Source: Atopsyche davidsoni (lineage: Eukaryota > Arthropoda > Insecta > Trichoptera > Hydrobiosidae). Taken from it: DNA of 64,000 bases. How positions within the stretch are numbered: position 1 is the first letter of the stretch; every line of letters starts with the position of its first letter. The translations under genes and the position numbers were made by a program. A model generated the notes under the pieces. It was not told where the DNA came from, did not search any database, and saw only the letters and a program-made list of their open reading frames with translations. The stretch is taken from positions 7,402,001 through 7,466,000 of the forward strand of contig JAILWY010000019.1 of assembly GCA_022113835.1 (NCBI GenBank), given 5' to 3'. This document shows, one piece after another, positions 13,101 through 22,493 of the stretch.

Positions 13101-16100
13101 TGACCAGGAGGTACCATCACTTAACCATGGTTTCACCATTACAGTGTAAAACTCTCATTGAAGTCGCAATCTCATCGCCTTCTACTCAGTCTAAATCAGC
13201 GCTTCTCAAAGTGGTCCCTGGGATCACTTAGGGGGTTCTTAGAAAATTAAAATCGATTTGGGGGCCCCTGAACAACGACAGGGGGTCCGAGCAAGGCAAA
13301 AAAAAATGTGACACATTTTTATTAATATGGAAGTCAAAATAAATAACAATGAATACATTATTAGCGATTTTTACGTCCTAATATAAATATAGACAGGTGC
13401 ATAAAATACAAGTAATAACAGGCACCGCGGTGAGTCAGGTAGGTTTATACATGAACGCAATAGAGTCGATACTTGCACCAACTAGTCTATAATATAAATT
13501 TATGTAGTTTTTCACCCAGGGTCCATGAGCAAGTTTTGACCATGAAAGGGGGTCCGCGGGCAAGTTTTGACTATGAAAAGGAGTCCGTGGGCCAAAAGAG
13601 TTTGAGAGCCACTGGTCTAAATATATACCCTCTGCATAAACATACCATTTGCTATACTTTAAAATTTCACAGTTATCCACTAGAACAGATTTTTTAAAAA
13701 CGTGGTTCTTTTCCAATAAAGGTTTTAGTTGTTTCACAAAAGGCTTACCGCTATGTAAGCGGACCTCGTGGATGTTTATCCCTAAAAACGGTTACATATT
13801 TACCCATCTTAAGGGTCACTTTTGAGGGGCATACAATAATACAATAATAATACATACTATGGTTATCAAAAAAAGTAAGGTTATCTTAATTATAATCCAA
13901 GAACCATGCGAATTCACCCTAATGAAATTTTCGGATACATATATAGCCATTTTGTAAACAATACTATCATTACCATAAATTGGAGATTTCTAAAACTTAC
14001 AAAGCAATAATCACAAATTTGCATTCTTCCCATTCCCGAACTACGCATTTTAACAAAAAAAAAATAATTTTCGTCAATTATTATACGCAGTATGACCCTC
14101 AAAAGTGACTCTTAAGGTGGGTACATATGTAACCGTTTTTTAGCTTTTGCCCTCTAAAGGGTTATACTTATTACTCAAATTGGCTGAATGAAGATGATAT
14201 TTCAATCGTGTAAGCCTTTTTTAGTATCTAATATTTGTTTATACCATCAACAGATAATTTTCTTTTTAGATCTTAGATGGGTACTCTTATAAACTAAGCG
14301 AAGTCTCAATGTACTCTTAACTCCCAATGTTAAGCCCCGAACGCTTTACTGATAATTCAGCAACACGCGTTGAATCAATTAGCATGGCTTGTCATTAAAA
14401 ATTACTCAGAAAAACAAGTCGTTAGTAAAATGAAATGCCTATGGCTGCAAAGCGTGAAATGTGTGCATACATTGTCACATCTTGCACGGCTCTCTCTATC
14501 CTTTCGCTCATTGCGAATGCAAGCAAGACTCCTTTTCGCAGAAGTCAGAGAGGTGGACGCCGAAAAGCGCGACATTCACAGATTGATTGACACAAACTGC
14601 AACGTGCAACGTCTGAATTTAAATTTAAACTTTACTTGTGATATTTGACAATTCCTATATGCTTCATCGTGTCTACAGTAAAGCCTCGGTTGACCGGCGT
14701 CTTTGTTTGCTTTTTACGTTATGTTTATATAACCCTTGCACCTGATCAATTGATTTAAACTGATTAACCTTGATTGAGTACTGTGAGAGTTTTGATAAAT
14801 GCGCATCCGCAGATCAAGAGTGTTGAGATGTATCTTTTTGGTTTTGTCAACTCAAAGTGACTGTAAGTCGGGGAATGTCGCCGGGTCAACGACTCTCTCA
14901 TGCATTATATACACTTATTTTATTATTTATACACATAATTGTACGTACGTATATGTTGTTAACTGCCTATTCAGAATTTATAGTGATTTTAAGAGTTGTT
15001 TTGAAAGTAGACATATAATTTGATTTGAACTCATGAAAAAAATATATATTAATTTTTAAATTTCAAAATTATTTTAACTAAATAACAAAGATAAATATTT
15101 ATAACAATAACAGGTAGGGCAGGAGGATGCAATGTTCATTCCTGGGTATGTTTTTTGGGAACTTGGCGCTCCTTCTTGTATAGGGTGCCTCGGGAGCTGT
15201 CGGAGACTGTTATATTTTCACCGAGCAGGATGTGGTGGTGGTGATCTGAACTCATGAATCGATACAGCATATATTGATATATTATATCAAAGGATCGTAG
15301 TCCTGCACCTAAACAAACATATTATTGAATACTAATATGGTTGTGTATCGGACATTTTTAGGACAATAAAATAAAACCAAATGGTTTTGGAGACTACGTT
15401 AATTTCACTTGCAGCGAGAGCTCTTTCGCCAAACACGGCATCTTCAAAACTGAGTCTATACAGAAAAAAGCAAGCTTATAGATAACAAATTCAACAGAAA
15501 TACATGAATCATAGATTATATTATATTACAAATTATGTGGAAAATTGCTTCTATTGAGTGCTGTGAAACCCCATTAAAATGATATTAACAGCAATAATTT
15601 TAATATTAAGTACTTAAATAAACTAGTTTGTGATGATTCCTGGCTGTCCTGGCCGCCATCTGAAAGCAATTAGTTTGAGTGCAGAATCACAGTGTATTTT
15701 TAAAAATATTAAGAAGAGGAGAATTATGGTTATTCAGTTGTTCGTCGATCAGAGGGAATTCTAAATTTTGGTGCTTAATTATTTCTAGTTGCTCCAAAAT
15801 ATTAAGTCTATAGCCATTATTAGAAACATGACGGAGACTTGGCTTATTGTCTACGTTTAAATTATGTTTACTGTCATTAAGATGTATTGCAAATTGTGAA
15901 TCTAGTTTATTATTGCCAGATGCCAGGTGCTCTTTGTTGCCAAACTACGACCTGTTTGACCAATGTACATAGCTTTACACTGTTACATAGGTGACCAACC
16001 TTTTTCAGCTGCCGGGACAAATTAATGAAATGAGATTGACTGTGAGATAGATTGAGATGAGACTGGGCTACTTCCATATATATGATATGATACGAACTAC

Positions 16101-16797
16101 GCTTAATGAAACATTCTATTGGTTAATGTTTGCATATGCTCCGCGGGCCGAGAAGTTGGCCACCTATGCAGTTTACAGTCATCACAAGTTAATTTGTACA
16201 CTCCACTCTTCTGGAAGGCATCAACTTTGTCCTTACTGTTTTTTAAATGAATTCCTAAAAATATTACAAAATAAATACCAGTTCCATTTATTATAAGTAA
16301 AGGTTAATTGAGAGGCGGTGTAAAGTCCATTTCTCAGTACAATGTTTATTTGTAAGCAAACAAGGACTTTTAATTGAATTAGGTAGGTACATTACACATA
16401 TAGTGGTTTCGTGGTGGCTTGTTGATTATGGATGTAGATCAAAAGGCTGGCGAAATGTTTGCGTATTCGTTTATTTATATGAATTGGACAAGACAGAATT
16501 ATACGTGGCTACCGGTCGAGTGCCTGCGTCTGTCTATGGTGGGTTGGGGTTGTAGGGTTAGTAGCGGTGGTGTTGTCATGCTGGGGTTGTTTGTGTTTGC
16601 AGTCGTCGGAGAGCACGTCGTCCACGGAGTCCGCGACCGAGCAGGCCGAGGCCGGCGAGAGCGAGGAGGCCGCCGGGGAGGCCGAGGCCGGGGAGGCGGC
16701 GGAGGAGACGCCCACGGAGGCGCCGCGCAGCCTGAGCGCGCTGCTGGCCGGCCGACGCCGCGCCCCGCCCCTGCGCCGCCCCGGCACCATCCTCTGA
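1116..16797 (+). CDS. Secreted Arg-patch / acidic-PAST low-complexity protein (gene 1), ten exons, 914 aa
   Basis: Joined exons 1116-1129, 1775-2812, 3235-3387, 3473-4116, 4989-5110, 7034-7146, 8580-8726, 11489-11654, 12958-13110 and 16603-16797 total 2745 nt (915 codons); every junction is GT-AG and in phase. The N-terminus MRSLLLAVAWACIAQG is a classical signal peptide, so the product is predicted to be secreted. There is no globular domain. A Lys/Glu-rich region is followed by a Tyr/Asp/Glu block YEYEYVYYYYDDEEE (about residues 248-262), a Thr-rich mucin-like stretch (about 530-575) and a series of Arg patches (SRGRYRGRN, GSRFRQRGG, LSRSRFGSRSRP, RLRPG and similar), mostly one per exon, separated by acidic and Pro/Ala/Ser/Thr linkers. 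Structural or extracellular-matrix use is inference. I do not recognise the family. The architecture matches the minus-strand gene at 47692-33848. An out-of-frame ATG at 1091 precedes the start if transcription begins upstream of it. Confidence 0.85.
1775..2812 (+). CDS. Gene 1 coding exon 2
   Basis: Acceptor GGTTCCAG at 1767-1774; donor AG|GTGAGG, phase 2. It encodes residues 5-351: the rest of the signal peptide (cleavage probably just before AEVE), a charged Lys/Glu-rich region, IQIKKGPNGQ leading into the Tyr/Asp/Glu block, a TTTTSTTAAP stretch and the first Arg patch SRGRYRGRN. Strongly GC-biased third positions contrast with the flanking introns. Confidence 0.9.
3235..3387 (+). CDS. Gene 1 coding exon 3
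   Basis: Acceptor CCCTCCTAG at 3226-3234; donor AG|GTGAGG, phase 2 to phase 2. The reading frame (RSRNPNTTPSNSEKT... ending SRNRSRANVR) has no ATG, so a simple ORF search misses it. The Arg-rich end repeats the composition of the end of exon 2. Confidence 0.82.
3473..4116 (+). CDS. Gene 1 coding exon 4 (Thr-rich)
   Basis: Acceptor TGAATTTCAG; donor G|GTGAGC, phase 1. It encodes residues 402-617: RPSLELVD, an Ala/Pro/Glu-rich region, a mucin-like run of Thr with acidic residues (about 530-575, candidate O-glycosylation), then GSRFRQRGG and Pro/Ala-rich sequence. The donor motif CCCCGAGGTGAGC is tandemly duplicated; only the first copy keeps phase with exon 5. Confidence 0.9.
4467..4600 (+). 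CDS. Possible alternative terminal exon of gene 1
   Basis: Within the intron 4117-4988 a good acceptor (CTTTCACATTGCAG, ending 4466) opens a GC-rich segment. In the phase required after exon 4 (phase 1) it reads 43 full codons and then TAG at 4598-4600. The peptide includes ESAGASHSSGDEQPLPAPAL, which suits the acidic/Pro/Ala/Ser composition of the gene. GC-rich DNA stays open by chance in several frames (another frame here is open to 4712), so this is only a candidate for a truncated isoform. Confidence 0.28.
4989..5110 (+). CDS. Gene 1 coding exon 5
   Basis: Acceptor CTTGTCTCCAG; donor CAAAAG|GTAGGC, phase 1 to phase 0. It encodes an Arg patch joined across the splice (RGRYGNSRPAFGRGK) and a Thr/Ser/Glu/Gln linker (TSEERVTKQESAPAQSQK). 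Confidence 0.87.
5111..7033 (+). other. Gene 1 intron 5
   Basis: AT-rich and without a recognised repeat. A somewhat GC-richer stretch lies at 6230-6550 with no splice-supported reading frame. Confidence 0.7.
7034..7146 (+). CDS. Gene 1 coding exon 6
   Basis: Acceptor GCGATTCCAG; donor CCACCAG|GTAACC, phase 0 to phase 2. It encodes PSLSRSRFGSRSRPTLT followed by a Thr/Ala/Pro linker. SRSRF recurs in exon 5 of the minus-strand paralogue. It contains no ATG, so ORF searches skip it. Confidence 0.87.
8580..8726 (+). CDS. Gene 1 coding exon 7
   Basis: Acceptor TGTGCATTGCAG; donor CTGGG|GTAAGA, phase 2 to phase 2. It encodes RSRLRPGLSLRGRRPLPG and then an acidic Pro/Ala/Glu linker (APAEPAPVEEQPEGPADEP). 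Confidence 0.88.
8917..9217 (-). mobile_element. Degenerate non-LTR retrotransposon tail
   Basis: Antisense to the reverse-transcriptase 3' region seen at 58963-59600. Shared blocks include the 'cctatcctgggccagtct' area, 'cagctattagtgcaaattccgc' (split by divergence) and the terminal 'gtgactcggtcaaccc' segment. The middle is diverged, with no open frame. Confidence 0.55.
10385..10550. repeat. Dispersed repeat segment shared with 12755-12875
   Basis: The stretch from 'aaaaatacaacctggtcg' through 'gagagcctccgcggtctgcc' to the 'gatgaggca' area recurs almost unchanged at 12755-12875, where it directly follows LINE-tail sequence. It is probably part of the same or an associated retroelement. Confidence 0.6.
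10954..10993 (+). other. Exon-like 40-nt segment, possibly alternative
   Basis: A very good acceptor (pyrimidine tract then TTTGCCTTCAG) and donor GAA|GTAAGA bound 40 nt that read GRQQSSDQRTRSQE after exon 7. It enters in phase 2 and leaves in phase 0, so it cannot join exon 8 but can join exon 9. It may be a mutually exclusive alternative to exon 8, or it may be chance. Confidence 0.2.
11489..11654 (+). CDS. Gene 1 coding exon 8
   Basis: Acceptor TTTGTCTGTAG; donor CAGCAG|GTAACA, phase 2 to phase 0. Joined to exon 7 it gives FLGRGRVGGNVRPLRPGPRL, then a Thr/Ala/Ser/Glu linker. Confidence 0.87.
12541..12875 (-). mobile_element. Chimeric LINE-tail fragment
   Basis: Begins 'cttcttcttctgtagcctc' (the reversed microsatellite tail of the LINE) and is antisense to the RT C-terminal region: in the minus frame YEILQLIVQGK corresponds to YGILQLIDQGK of the copy at 58859-59260. 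From about 12755 it switches to the repeat shared with 10385-10550. It is broken and lies in gene 1 intron 8. Confidence 0.65.
12958..13110 (+). CDS. Gene 1 coding exon 9
   Basis: Acceptor GATTGTTGCAG; donor CAGGAG|GTACCA, phase 0 to 0. It encodes TGEVTVGNPLTRLRGRPRLQ followed by Ala/Arg/Pro-rich sequence ending GRRRQPDQE. It is the most basic exon of the gene. Confidence 0.88.
13197..13614. mobile_element. hAT-type MITE, 418 bp
   Basis: Terminal inverted repeats CAGCGCTTCTCAAAG and, at the right end reversed, CAGTGGCTCTCAAAC. They are flanked by a perfect 8-bp target duplication GTCTAAAT at 13189-13196 and 13615-13622. It has no coding capacity and lies in gene 1 intron 9. Confidence 0.88.
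13780..14161. mobile_element. piggyBac-like MITE, 382 bp, copy A
   Basis: Palindromic termini contain ACGGTTACATATxTACCC and end CCCTCTAAAGGG. The flanks are TTAT on both sides rather than the canonical TTAA. The termini match the copy at 20753-21144. Confidence 0.75.
15687..16305 (-). pseudogene. Penelope-like element relic: GIY-YIG endonuclease end
   Basis: On the minus strand the right piece reads LGIHLKNSKDKVDAFQKSG and then SGVYKLTCDDCK. After a 190-bp insertion it continues CKAMYIGQTGRS and, past one small frameshift, LDSQFAIHLNDSKHNLN, RHVSNNGYRLNILEQLEIIK and a stop at 15687-15689. The GVYKLxC and YIGQTGRS motifs are those of the GIY-YIG endonuclease at the C-terminus of Penelope-like retroelements. 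The reverse-transcriptase part is not seen. It is inactive: truncated, frameshifted and interrupted. Confidence 0.82.
15981..16170. mobile_element. hAT-type MITE inserted in the Penelope relic, 190 bp
   Basis: The ends carry CATAGGTGACCAAC and, reversed, CATAGGTGGCCAAC. The target duplication is CTTTACAC at 15973-15980 and GTTTACAG at 16171-16178 (6 of 8 matching). The flanks rejoin exactly at CDDCK of the endonuclease frame, which fixes the insertion site. Confidence 0.8.
16603..16797 (+). CDS. Gene 1 terminal exon 10
   Basis: Acceptor TTGTGTTTGCAG, phase 0, stop TGA at 16795-16797. It encodes 64 residues: a Ser/Thr/Glu/Ala acidic linker, then PRSLSALLAGRRRAPPLRRP and TIL at the C-terminus, an acidic linker with a final Arg patch. 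Confidence 0.9.
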   Translation, partial: SSESTSSTESATEQAEAGESEEAAGEAEAGEAAEETPTEAPRSLSALLAGRRRAPPLRRPGTIL

Positions 16798-17202
16798 GCC
16801 CAGCAGCCCCCCCAGCCGCCGATATATTTAATATTACTTTAATGTCATTTCACAGATAGCTCTCGCAATCATCCTCGGCGCACTCGGAAGTCTCCTTCGT
16901 ATAAAACAGAAGCTATCTGCGAGGTTACCGATAAATTTAGTTAGTTACCAAATGAAATACAATCAATCGATTCCGATAAGAATTTTTCCTACGTAGAACT
17001 TCCGGTATGCAGTTTTGATTTCGAAGACTATTTTTTTTTGTTTTGGGTGTATTTTTTTTCTTGCCCATTATTGTTTCTATTCGACAAGTTCCTCCGCTAG
17101 TAGTTTTGACGGTCGCAATCAATTGAAGATTGAAGCATTTAGAGATGGAAACTCGTATGTGTTTATAAATAAGACCTATTGTATACTTGGATGTTTCGTG
17201 AA

Positions 17203-17208
17203 AATAAA
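17203..17208 (+). terminator. Probable polyadenylation signal of gene 1
   Basis: AATAAA about 405 nt after the stop codon, followed by T-rich sequence. No better hexamer lies closer to the stop. Confidence 0.5.
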
Positions 17209-18690
17209 AAAAATATTTTTTTTAAATTCAAGAACCTTAGGTAATACAATGTAATATTATTTTTATTTTATGACGAATAATCGAAATATTAGATTAGTTA
17301 ATATTTTTTAACTCCTTTCAAAGTATTGCGTGCTGGAAATTTTCTCGAATTAGATTCAATGCTCGGAAAATTTCCATACTAAATTATCAAATTATTTAAT
17401 TAAGGATAATCGTCCTAGAAAACAAACATATTTGTATATAATGCGTACTGGAATCCTTCTTTTAGTCCCAGTCTACTGAATTATAATTTAACTATCCTAA
17501 AATTTCTGATCAAATGTCTGAACACATTTATTATATATCCGTAGATAACACTACCTATTTAACATAAACGCCATAAATATCTTTTCTACACTGAATTAAT
17601 ATTATTTTTCAATGGGCGATAATAACATAAAAAATCGTCACAGAGTGCCTCCATTGTTGAATGCTTGGTACAACATTTGTTTTTTTTATTTATTTAATTA
17701 TAAAATATTTCAAAATGTACGTTGCAACCAAAAATACATGTGTTATCATGCGATTATCAATATGGCATTTTTTTAAATTTTTGATACTTTCGTGTCTCGG
17801 TCAAAATTTAAGTGTAAATATTTATCAAAATTTGTTAAATAAAATAAAATAAAAATATTTTAAAATGAAATGTGCTTATTTATTGTGACGATAACACGCG
17901 CCGGCCTGGTGATAGCGACGAGCCCAATCGAGTTGCAGCGACACTCGATTCGAATAATCGACTTTACCAATCGGTATATTCCTCATCAAGTGTTGACGTA
18001 GGCGAACATTTCACCGAGCATATTCTCATGCTGAGCCAATGCCGACGTGAAGTGTTGGCGAAACCGGTCACCAACATCTTTTGTTATTTCATAAATTCGT
18101 GAAACGTAAAACGTGAAACATGTGGAAAAATCACTCAAGTATTTTATTTAAAACTAGAAATGTAGCCCGTCACAGAATGACGTATTCGATGAACGATGCA
18201 ATAGTGTTTGGCTGAATACTCGAATAGCTGGGTACTCGAGTTTTAAGAAGACGAATTCATTGCTTGACATTTGCATGAACGCATGACTTTCCCTGCACTG
18301 TTCTTTATTTAAAAAATTCTAAATTTGAAATTCTCTACGTACATATTGAAACTCACTAAAGCGTATTTTATAGTTCATGAATGAAAATATTATCCTATCG
18401 TCTTGAAATTCGCCACATAACTGCGGAAAAACTTACTGAACTTACATGCAAATAATGTAACATACATACACACACACACAATGGATATTATTATTATAGA
18501 TATCAAAATGGTATTGCGTATTTATCATTCAATGTAACACATAATCATGCACATGTTTAAATTGAATTTGCGAATAATCTGTGATATAATAGAGGAATAT
18601 TTGATGTACGATTTGAGTTGAATAATTGGTTGGGTCGAATGAAGTGATAACTCGCCGCTGGCCGCCAGACCGAGCCCTGCCGGCCGGCGA
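17209..18690. other. Intergenic region between gene 1 and PHGDH
   Basis: AT-rich. A degenerate piece of the SINE-like family lies at about 17981-18045, followed by a piece of the fold-back family (near 18115-18150) and a short CA run near 18468. From about 18640 the DNA becomes GC-rich towards the PHGDH promoter. Confidence 0.6.
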
Positions 18691-18691
18691 G

Positions 18692-18728
18692 CTGTCAGTG
18701 TGGCCCGCCGCCTCCCCCCAAGCGGTCG
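18692..18728 (+). promoter_or_regulatory. Core promoter (Inr + DPE), probably of PHGDH
   Basis: TCAGTG places A+1 at 18697 and GGTCG occupies +28 to +32, matching the Drosophila DPE consensus RGWYV at exactly the required spacing. There is no TATA box. The surroundings 18640-18900 are CpG-rich. PHGDH is the next plus-strand gene, and its own first coding exon starts with a splice acceptor. Confidence 0.6.
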
Positions 18729-18774
18729 TGTCCAGTGAACCCAGCAGAAGCCGCTCCAGCATCAGCCGAGTACA
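18697..18774 (+). other. Probable PHGDH non-coding exon 1
   Basis: From the initiator to donor TACA|GTAAGA. The next exon begins at 24127 after TGTTTTGCAG, giving an intron of about 5.35 kb and a short leader that ends ACCATGG. Confidence 0.5.
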
Positions 18775-20402
18775 GTAAGACGCGGCTGCATATTACCAAC
18801 TGCATGCTTCCATTTCAACCGCCAGCCCAGACGTGCATATCGATTCCGAAGCGGCGCGACGGAATCACGCCACCGGGCCGGAACTCGGTCGATCCATATG
18901 CTACGTTCACTGTATCGACTCTGAACTGCATAAGACTGATTACTTTTGATTGCACCGCGTTTATTCATGCTCACAGTGATTATGCAATAAATTATTGAAG
19001 CGTCAAATACACGCAGAGCCACGCAGCGCAATACTTTTAATGGGTTTCTATACTTTGTCTGTAGAGTGTTTTTTTTGTTGTTTGGATGTTTTCCGTGCTG
19101 TTTGCGTGGAGTGCATCCAACTGACCTGGGCAATCTGTTGCGCGTCGCTTGCTGCAGCCTACACGCGGCGGCGCAGGCGCGACCGCCGACTGCCATTGCT
19201 TGTTCGATTGATTGTAAATGGCGGGCTATCGCGAGTGACCCGCGCCAACCTCTGCTATCGTAAATTTGAAAGCATCCATTGATACTACCGCAAAACAAAC
19301 ACTTTTAAGATTTACTCTGCACGTATATTAAGTAATAACTCGAAAGTGTGTATTCATTTTAATAAGTTTAAAATTTGTCTCGGGAACAAGCATATGAAAA
19401 ACACTTGTTTTGAGACAAATTGTATTATATATGCATTATAAATTAAACAAATTTTACATGCGCGAAAATACTGATGACTCTTGTACTTGTTACTCGCGTG
19501 TGTAAATATAAATAACTAAGCCATATCTAAATTTCAACATGTCGATCATAAACAGTTTTATCCTGTTCGTAAATATAGTTATGAGACACGTATACTGACT
19601 ATTTTTTTGTTATTAGTTTATTCATGAAGTAAAAAGTCTCTGTCATAAATATTTTATTGTATGAATATGCGCGATGAAATTTAATTTAAAGACATGTCAA
19701 AAAATATTTTTCTTATCATATACATGACATATACCCGTGTTTTTTTTGAGTATTCTTTATTTATTATTATTAAAATTATTTCTACTTCTTTTATAAATTC
19801 ATGTATATTTGTAAAAATGCGCGATATGACAATAACTATGAATTGCATGAGTTATCACAAAATGCGAACCTTTTGATCTTATTTTGAAACAAACTTATTT
19901 GCAATTTGAGTATATATTTCATACAAACTTGCTCGTTTGTGTGTTGAGATATTATCATATTTTATTTGTAATTAACCAATTCGTGTCAGTGTCTTAAACA
20001 TTTCTAGTTCGATTCTCTACACGTTTTCGTGTTTCATGACGACACCCTTAAAAATGTGTGACAGCAATACTGTTTTCAACTTGCGAATTTCACGTCGAGT
20101 CCAACTGGCACAAGAGCGCCAGTTGCAACGATCTTCCGACAACGTTTCGCGTACGTTTACCCATACATCTTCAATACCTGAATGACAAGTTCCGGAGCAG
20201 TGGAGCCTCTGCGCTCCTTTTAAAACACGGGGCGGATGCCCGGCGAGAGGGCCCCTGTCAGTTCGACTGATTTTTTTCCATAACAATAATGATGCTGGGC
20301 CGCCGCTCTTTTTTACCTCATGAACCTGTTCGGTAGTGCTGGGAACATCGCTAGCCTTATAACAGAAAGACAAGTACACACACACACACATATACGTGTG
20401 TG

Positions 20403-20534
<132 letters not shown>

Positions 20535-20547
20535 TAATCAATATTTT

Positions 20548-21390
20548 TGACAGAGGGTACTTGGTGGAGTTCCATTTGAATATAATAAATAAAAATACTT
20601 GAGCGATTTTTCCACATGTAAATTTTTATTGGTTACACCAACCCTTCACGTTCGCACTATCGAACTGAGTGAGAATTTTAAAAATAACAAGCAATTAAGT
20701 AAACAATTGTTAAAGGGAGAGAATTATTGGCAGGTGGTAAGGGGTAATTTAACCTTTTATGGGGAATGAACAAAAAACGGTTACATATGCGCCTTGAGAG
20801 TCACTTTCGAGGGTCATACTGCGTATAATAATTGACGAAAAATTATTTTTATTTTTAAGACGCGTAGTTCGGGAATGGGCAGAGTGCACGTTTGTAACCA
20901 TTGCTTTATAAGTTTTAAAAATATCCAATCGATGGGATTTAACGTATTGTTAACAAACAAGAAAATATTTGTATCCGAAAGTTTGGTGATTTGAATAGCT
21001 CCGTGTTCTTGGATTATAATTAAGATAATCTTAATTTTTGTGATAATCAAGGTATGTATTATTATTATACGCAGTATGACCCTCAAAATCGACCCTTAAG
21101 GTGGGTACATATGTAACCGTTTTTAGCTTATGCCCTATAAAGGGTTAAGAGTAATATGAGCTTAATGTGCCTTACAAACGGAGGATTCTATACAATTCCT
21201 TTTTTTATATTCATACAAAACAGATGTTTTATATTTGTAAAAGGTCTTAAATTACCCCTTGCCACGTGCCAATCATTCTCTCCCTTCACCATTGTTTACC
21301 TAATTGCTTGTTATTATATAAATTCTCACTCATTTTGATAATGCCAACGTGAAAGGTTGGCAAAATCACTCAAGTATTTTATTTTAATAT
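20548..21390. repeat. Fold-back (long inverted repeat) element
   Basis: A left arm (about 20586-20748) and right arm (about 21245-21390) are inverted copies: both contain the tracts 'acttgagxgattttxcca', 'gagtgagaattt' and 'ggxaaggggtaattt' in opposite orientation. Related single arms occur near 28630-28790 and 57737-57815. A piggyBac-type MITE occupies the loop. Confidence 0.75.
20753..21144. mobile_element. piggyBac-like MITE, 392 bp, copy B
   Basis: Flanked by TTAA on both sides (20749-20752 and 21145-21148). The termini are CCTTTTATGGGG and CCCTATAAAGGG, with subterminal ACGGTTACATATG inverted repeats. No transposase. It is the same family as 13780-14161. Confidence 0.88.
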
Positions 21391-21402
21391 ATATATTTTT
21401 TT

Positions 21403-21520
21403 ATTCATCGAGTGCCTCTCTTCAGATGAGACCATATCACTGAACATAAATGTATGCTGAACTAGTGTTCATAGGAAAAATAGTGTAATAGGTCCGCGGG
21501 TCCTTTTACACCGTTATACA
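21403..21520 (-). repeat. SINE-like family copy, partial
   Basis: Antisense copy beginning 'cgagtgcctctcttcagat' and running to the 'ggtccttttacaccg' block. It is diverged from the full-length copies at 56730 and 63322. Confidence 0.65.
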
Positions 21521-21976
21521 TATGTAATTCGTAAAAATATATATGAAAGAGTAGAGCTATTTATTCAGCTAATTTGATTGTATTTCGATCGATAGTTTCG
21601 AGCAATCGATAGCATCGGGAGTCATGATCGAGAGCGCCCCTCCCTGGGCGCTGCACCGGGGCGCGGGACCCGTCAGACTGGTCACTCAGTATACATCACG
21701 AATTCCTTTACTTTCAATAGCAGCTCCATGCCGCTATTCAAATTATTGTAATTACTGAGCGCGGTGCCACAAAAACGGCAACTGGTACGGCGGGCCCATT
21801 TCTTAAGAGCGACTGGAATATTTGTTATTATGTACATATTTCGCGACGACATGTCGCCTCAGGACTCAGAAACCGGTGGCTGGACCCGCCCTTGCGGAAA
21901 CGGTCGTTGCGGACCGTGCATTTTATTCTGTATAAAAAATGTACCGACTCACGAAGATTTGACACATAGTGTGGTC

Positions 21977-22476
21977 CAGGGGTCGGCAAACTTATTTACC
22001 AAAGAGCCAAATATGTATATATAGGGTGTCCGAAAGTTAACGCAAGATTTGAATTTGTCGCCATTTTTGCAGTAAAGTTTTGGGAACACTTAAAAAAAAA
22101 CAGTTTGACAGCTGACAGTTTAGGGTTAGTAAAAATGGAGCGTTACACGATAGAACAACGTGTCTTCATTATTGAACAATATTTCAAAAATAATGAGAGC
22201 TTGGCAGTTGGAAAATTTCATAAAAAATATGGTCGGAATAGTGTTTTAACTTCGTCTCTCTTCGCTGTGCATGGTCATTAGGCTTCAGTTCTAGTGTTAT
22301 AGAACTAGAACAGAACGATATCCTTGCATCTCCTTGGAAAGTTTAAGTAAGTCCGGTTTGTATGTTGTTACTTTTAATTTTATTAAAATCAAAACCAGGG
22401 GATATTTGTGCCAGAGCCGCACTTAAGGAGTCAAAGAGCCGCATGCGGCTCCGGAGCCGCACTTTCCCAACCCCTG
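21977..22476. mobile_element. hAT-type MITE, 500 bp, carrying a Tc1 fragment
   Basis: Termini CAGGGGTCGGCAAACTT and, reversed, CAGGGGTTGGGAAAGTG. The target duplication is GTGTGGTC (21969-21976) and GTGTAGTC (22477-22484), 7 of 8 matching. Confidence 0.85.
22024..22255 (+). pseudogene. 5' fragment of a Tc1/mariner-like transposon
   Basis: Begins GGGTGTCCGAAAGTTA next to TA. An ATG at 22135 opens MERYTIEQRVFIIEQYFKNN, the N-terminal helix-turn-helix type of mariner-like transposases. Homology stops after GRNSVLTS and no catalytic domain follows. It is nested in the hAT MITE. Confidence 0.7.
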
Positions 22477-22493
22477 GTGTAGTCTATCTATAC

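Noticed and set aside
20017..20391. 124-codon minus ORF
   Set aside because: No family motif recognised, runs into a CA microsatellite and lies inside PHGDH intron 1; probably chance or an unclassified repeat.
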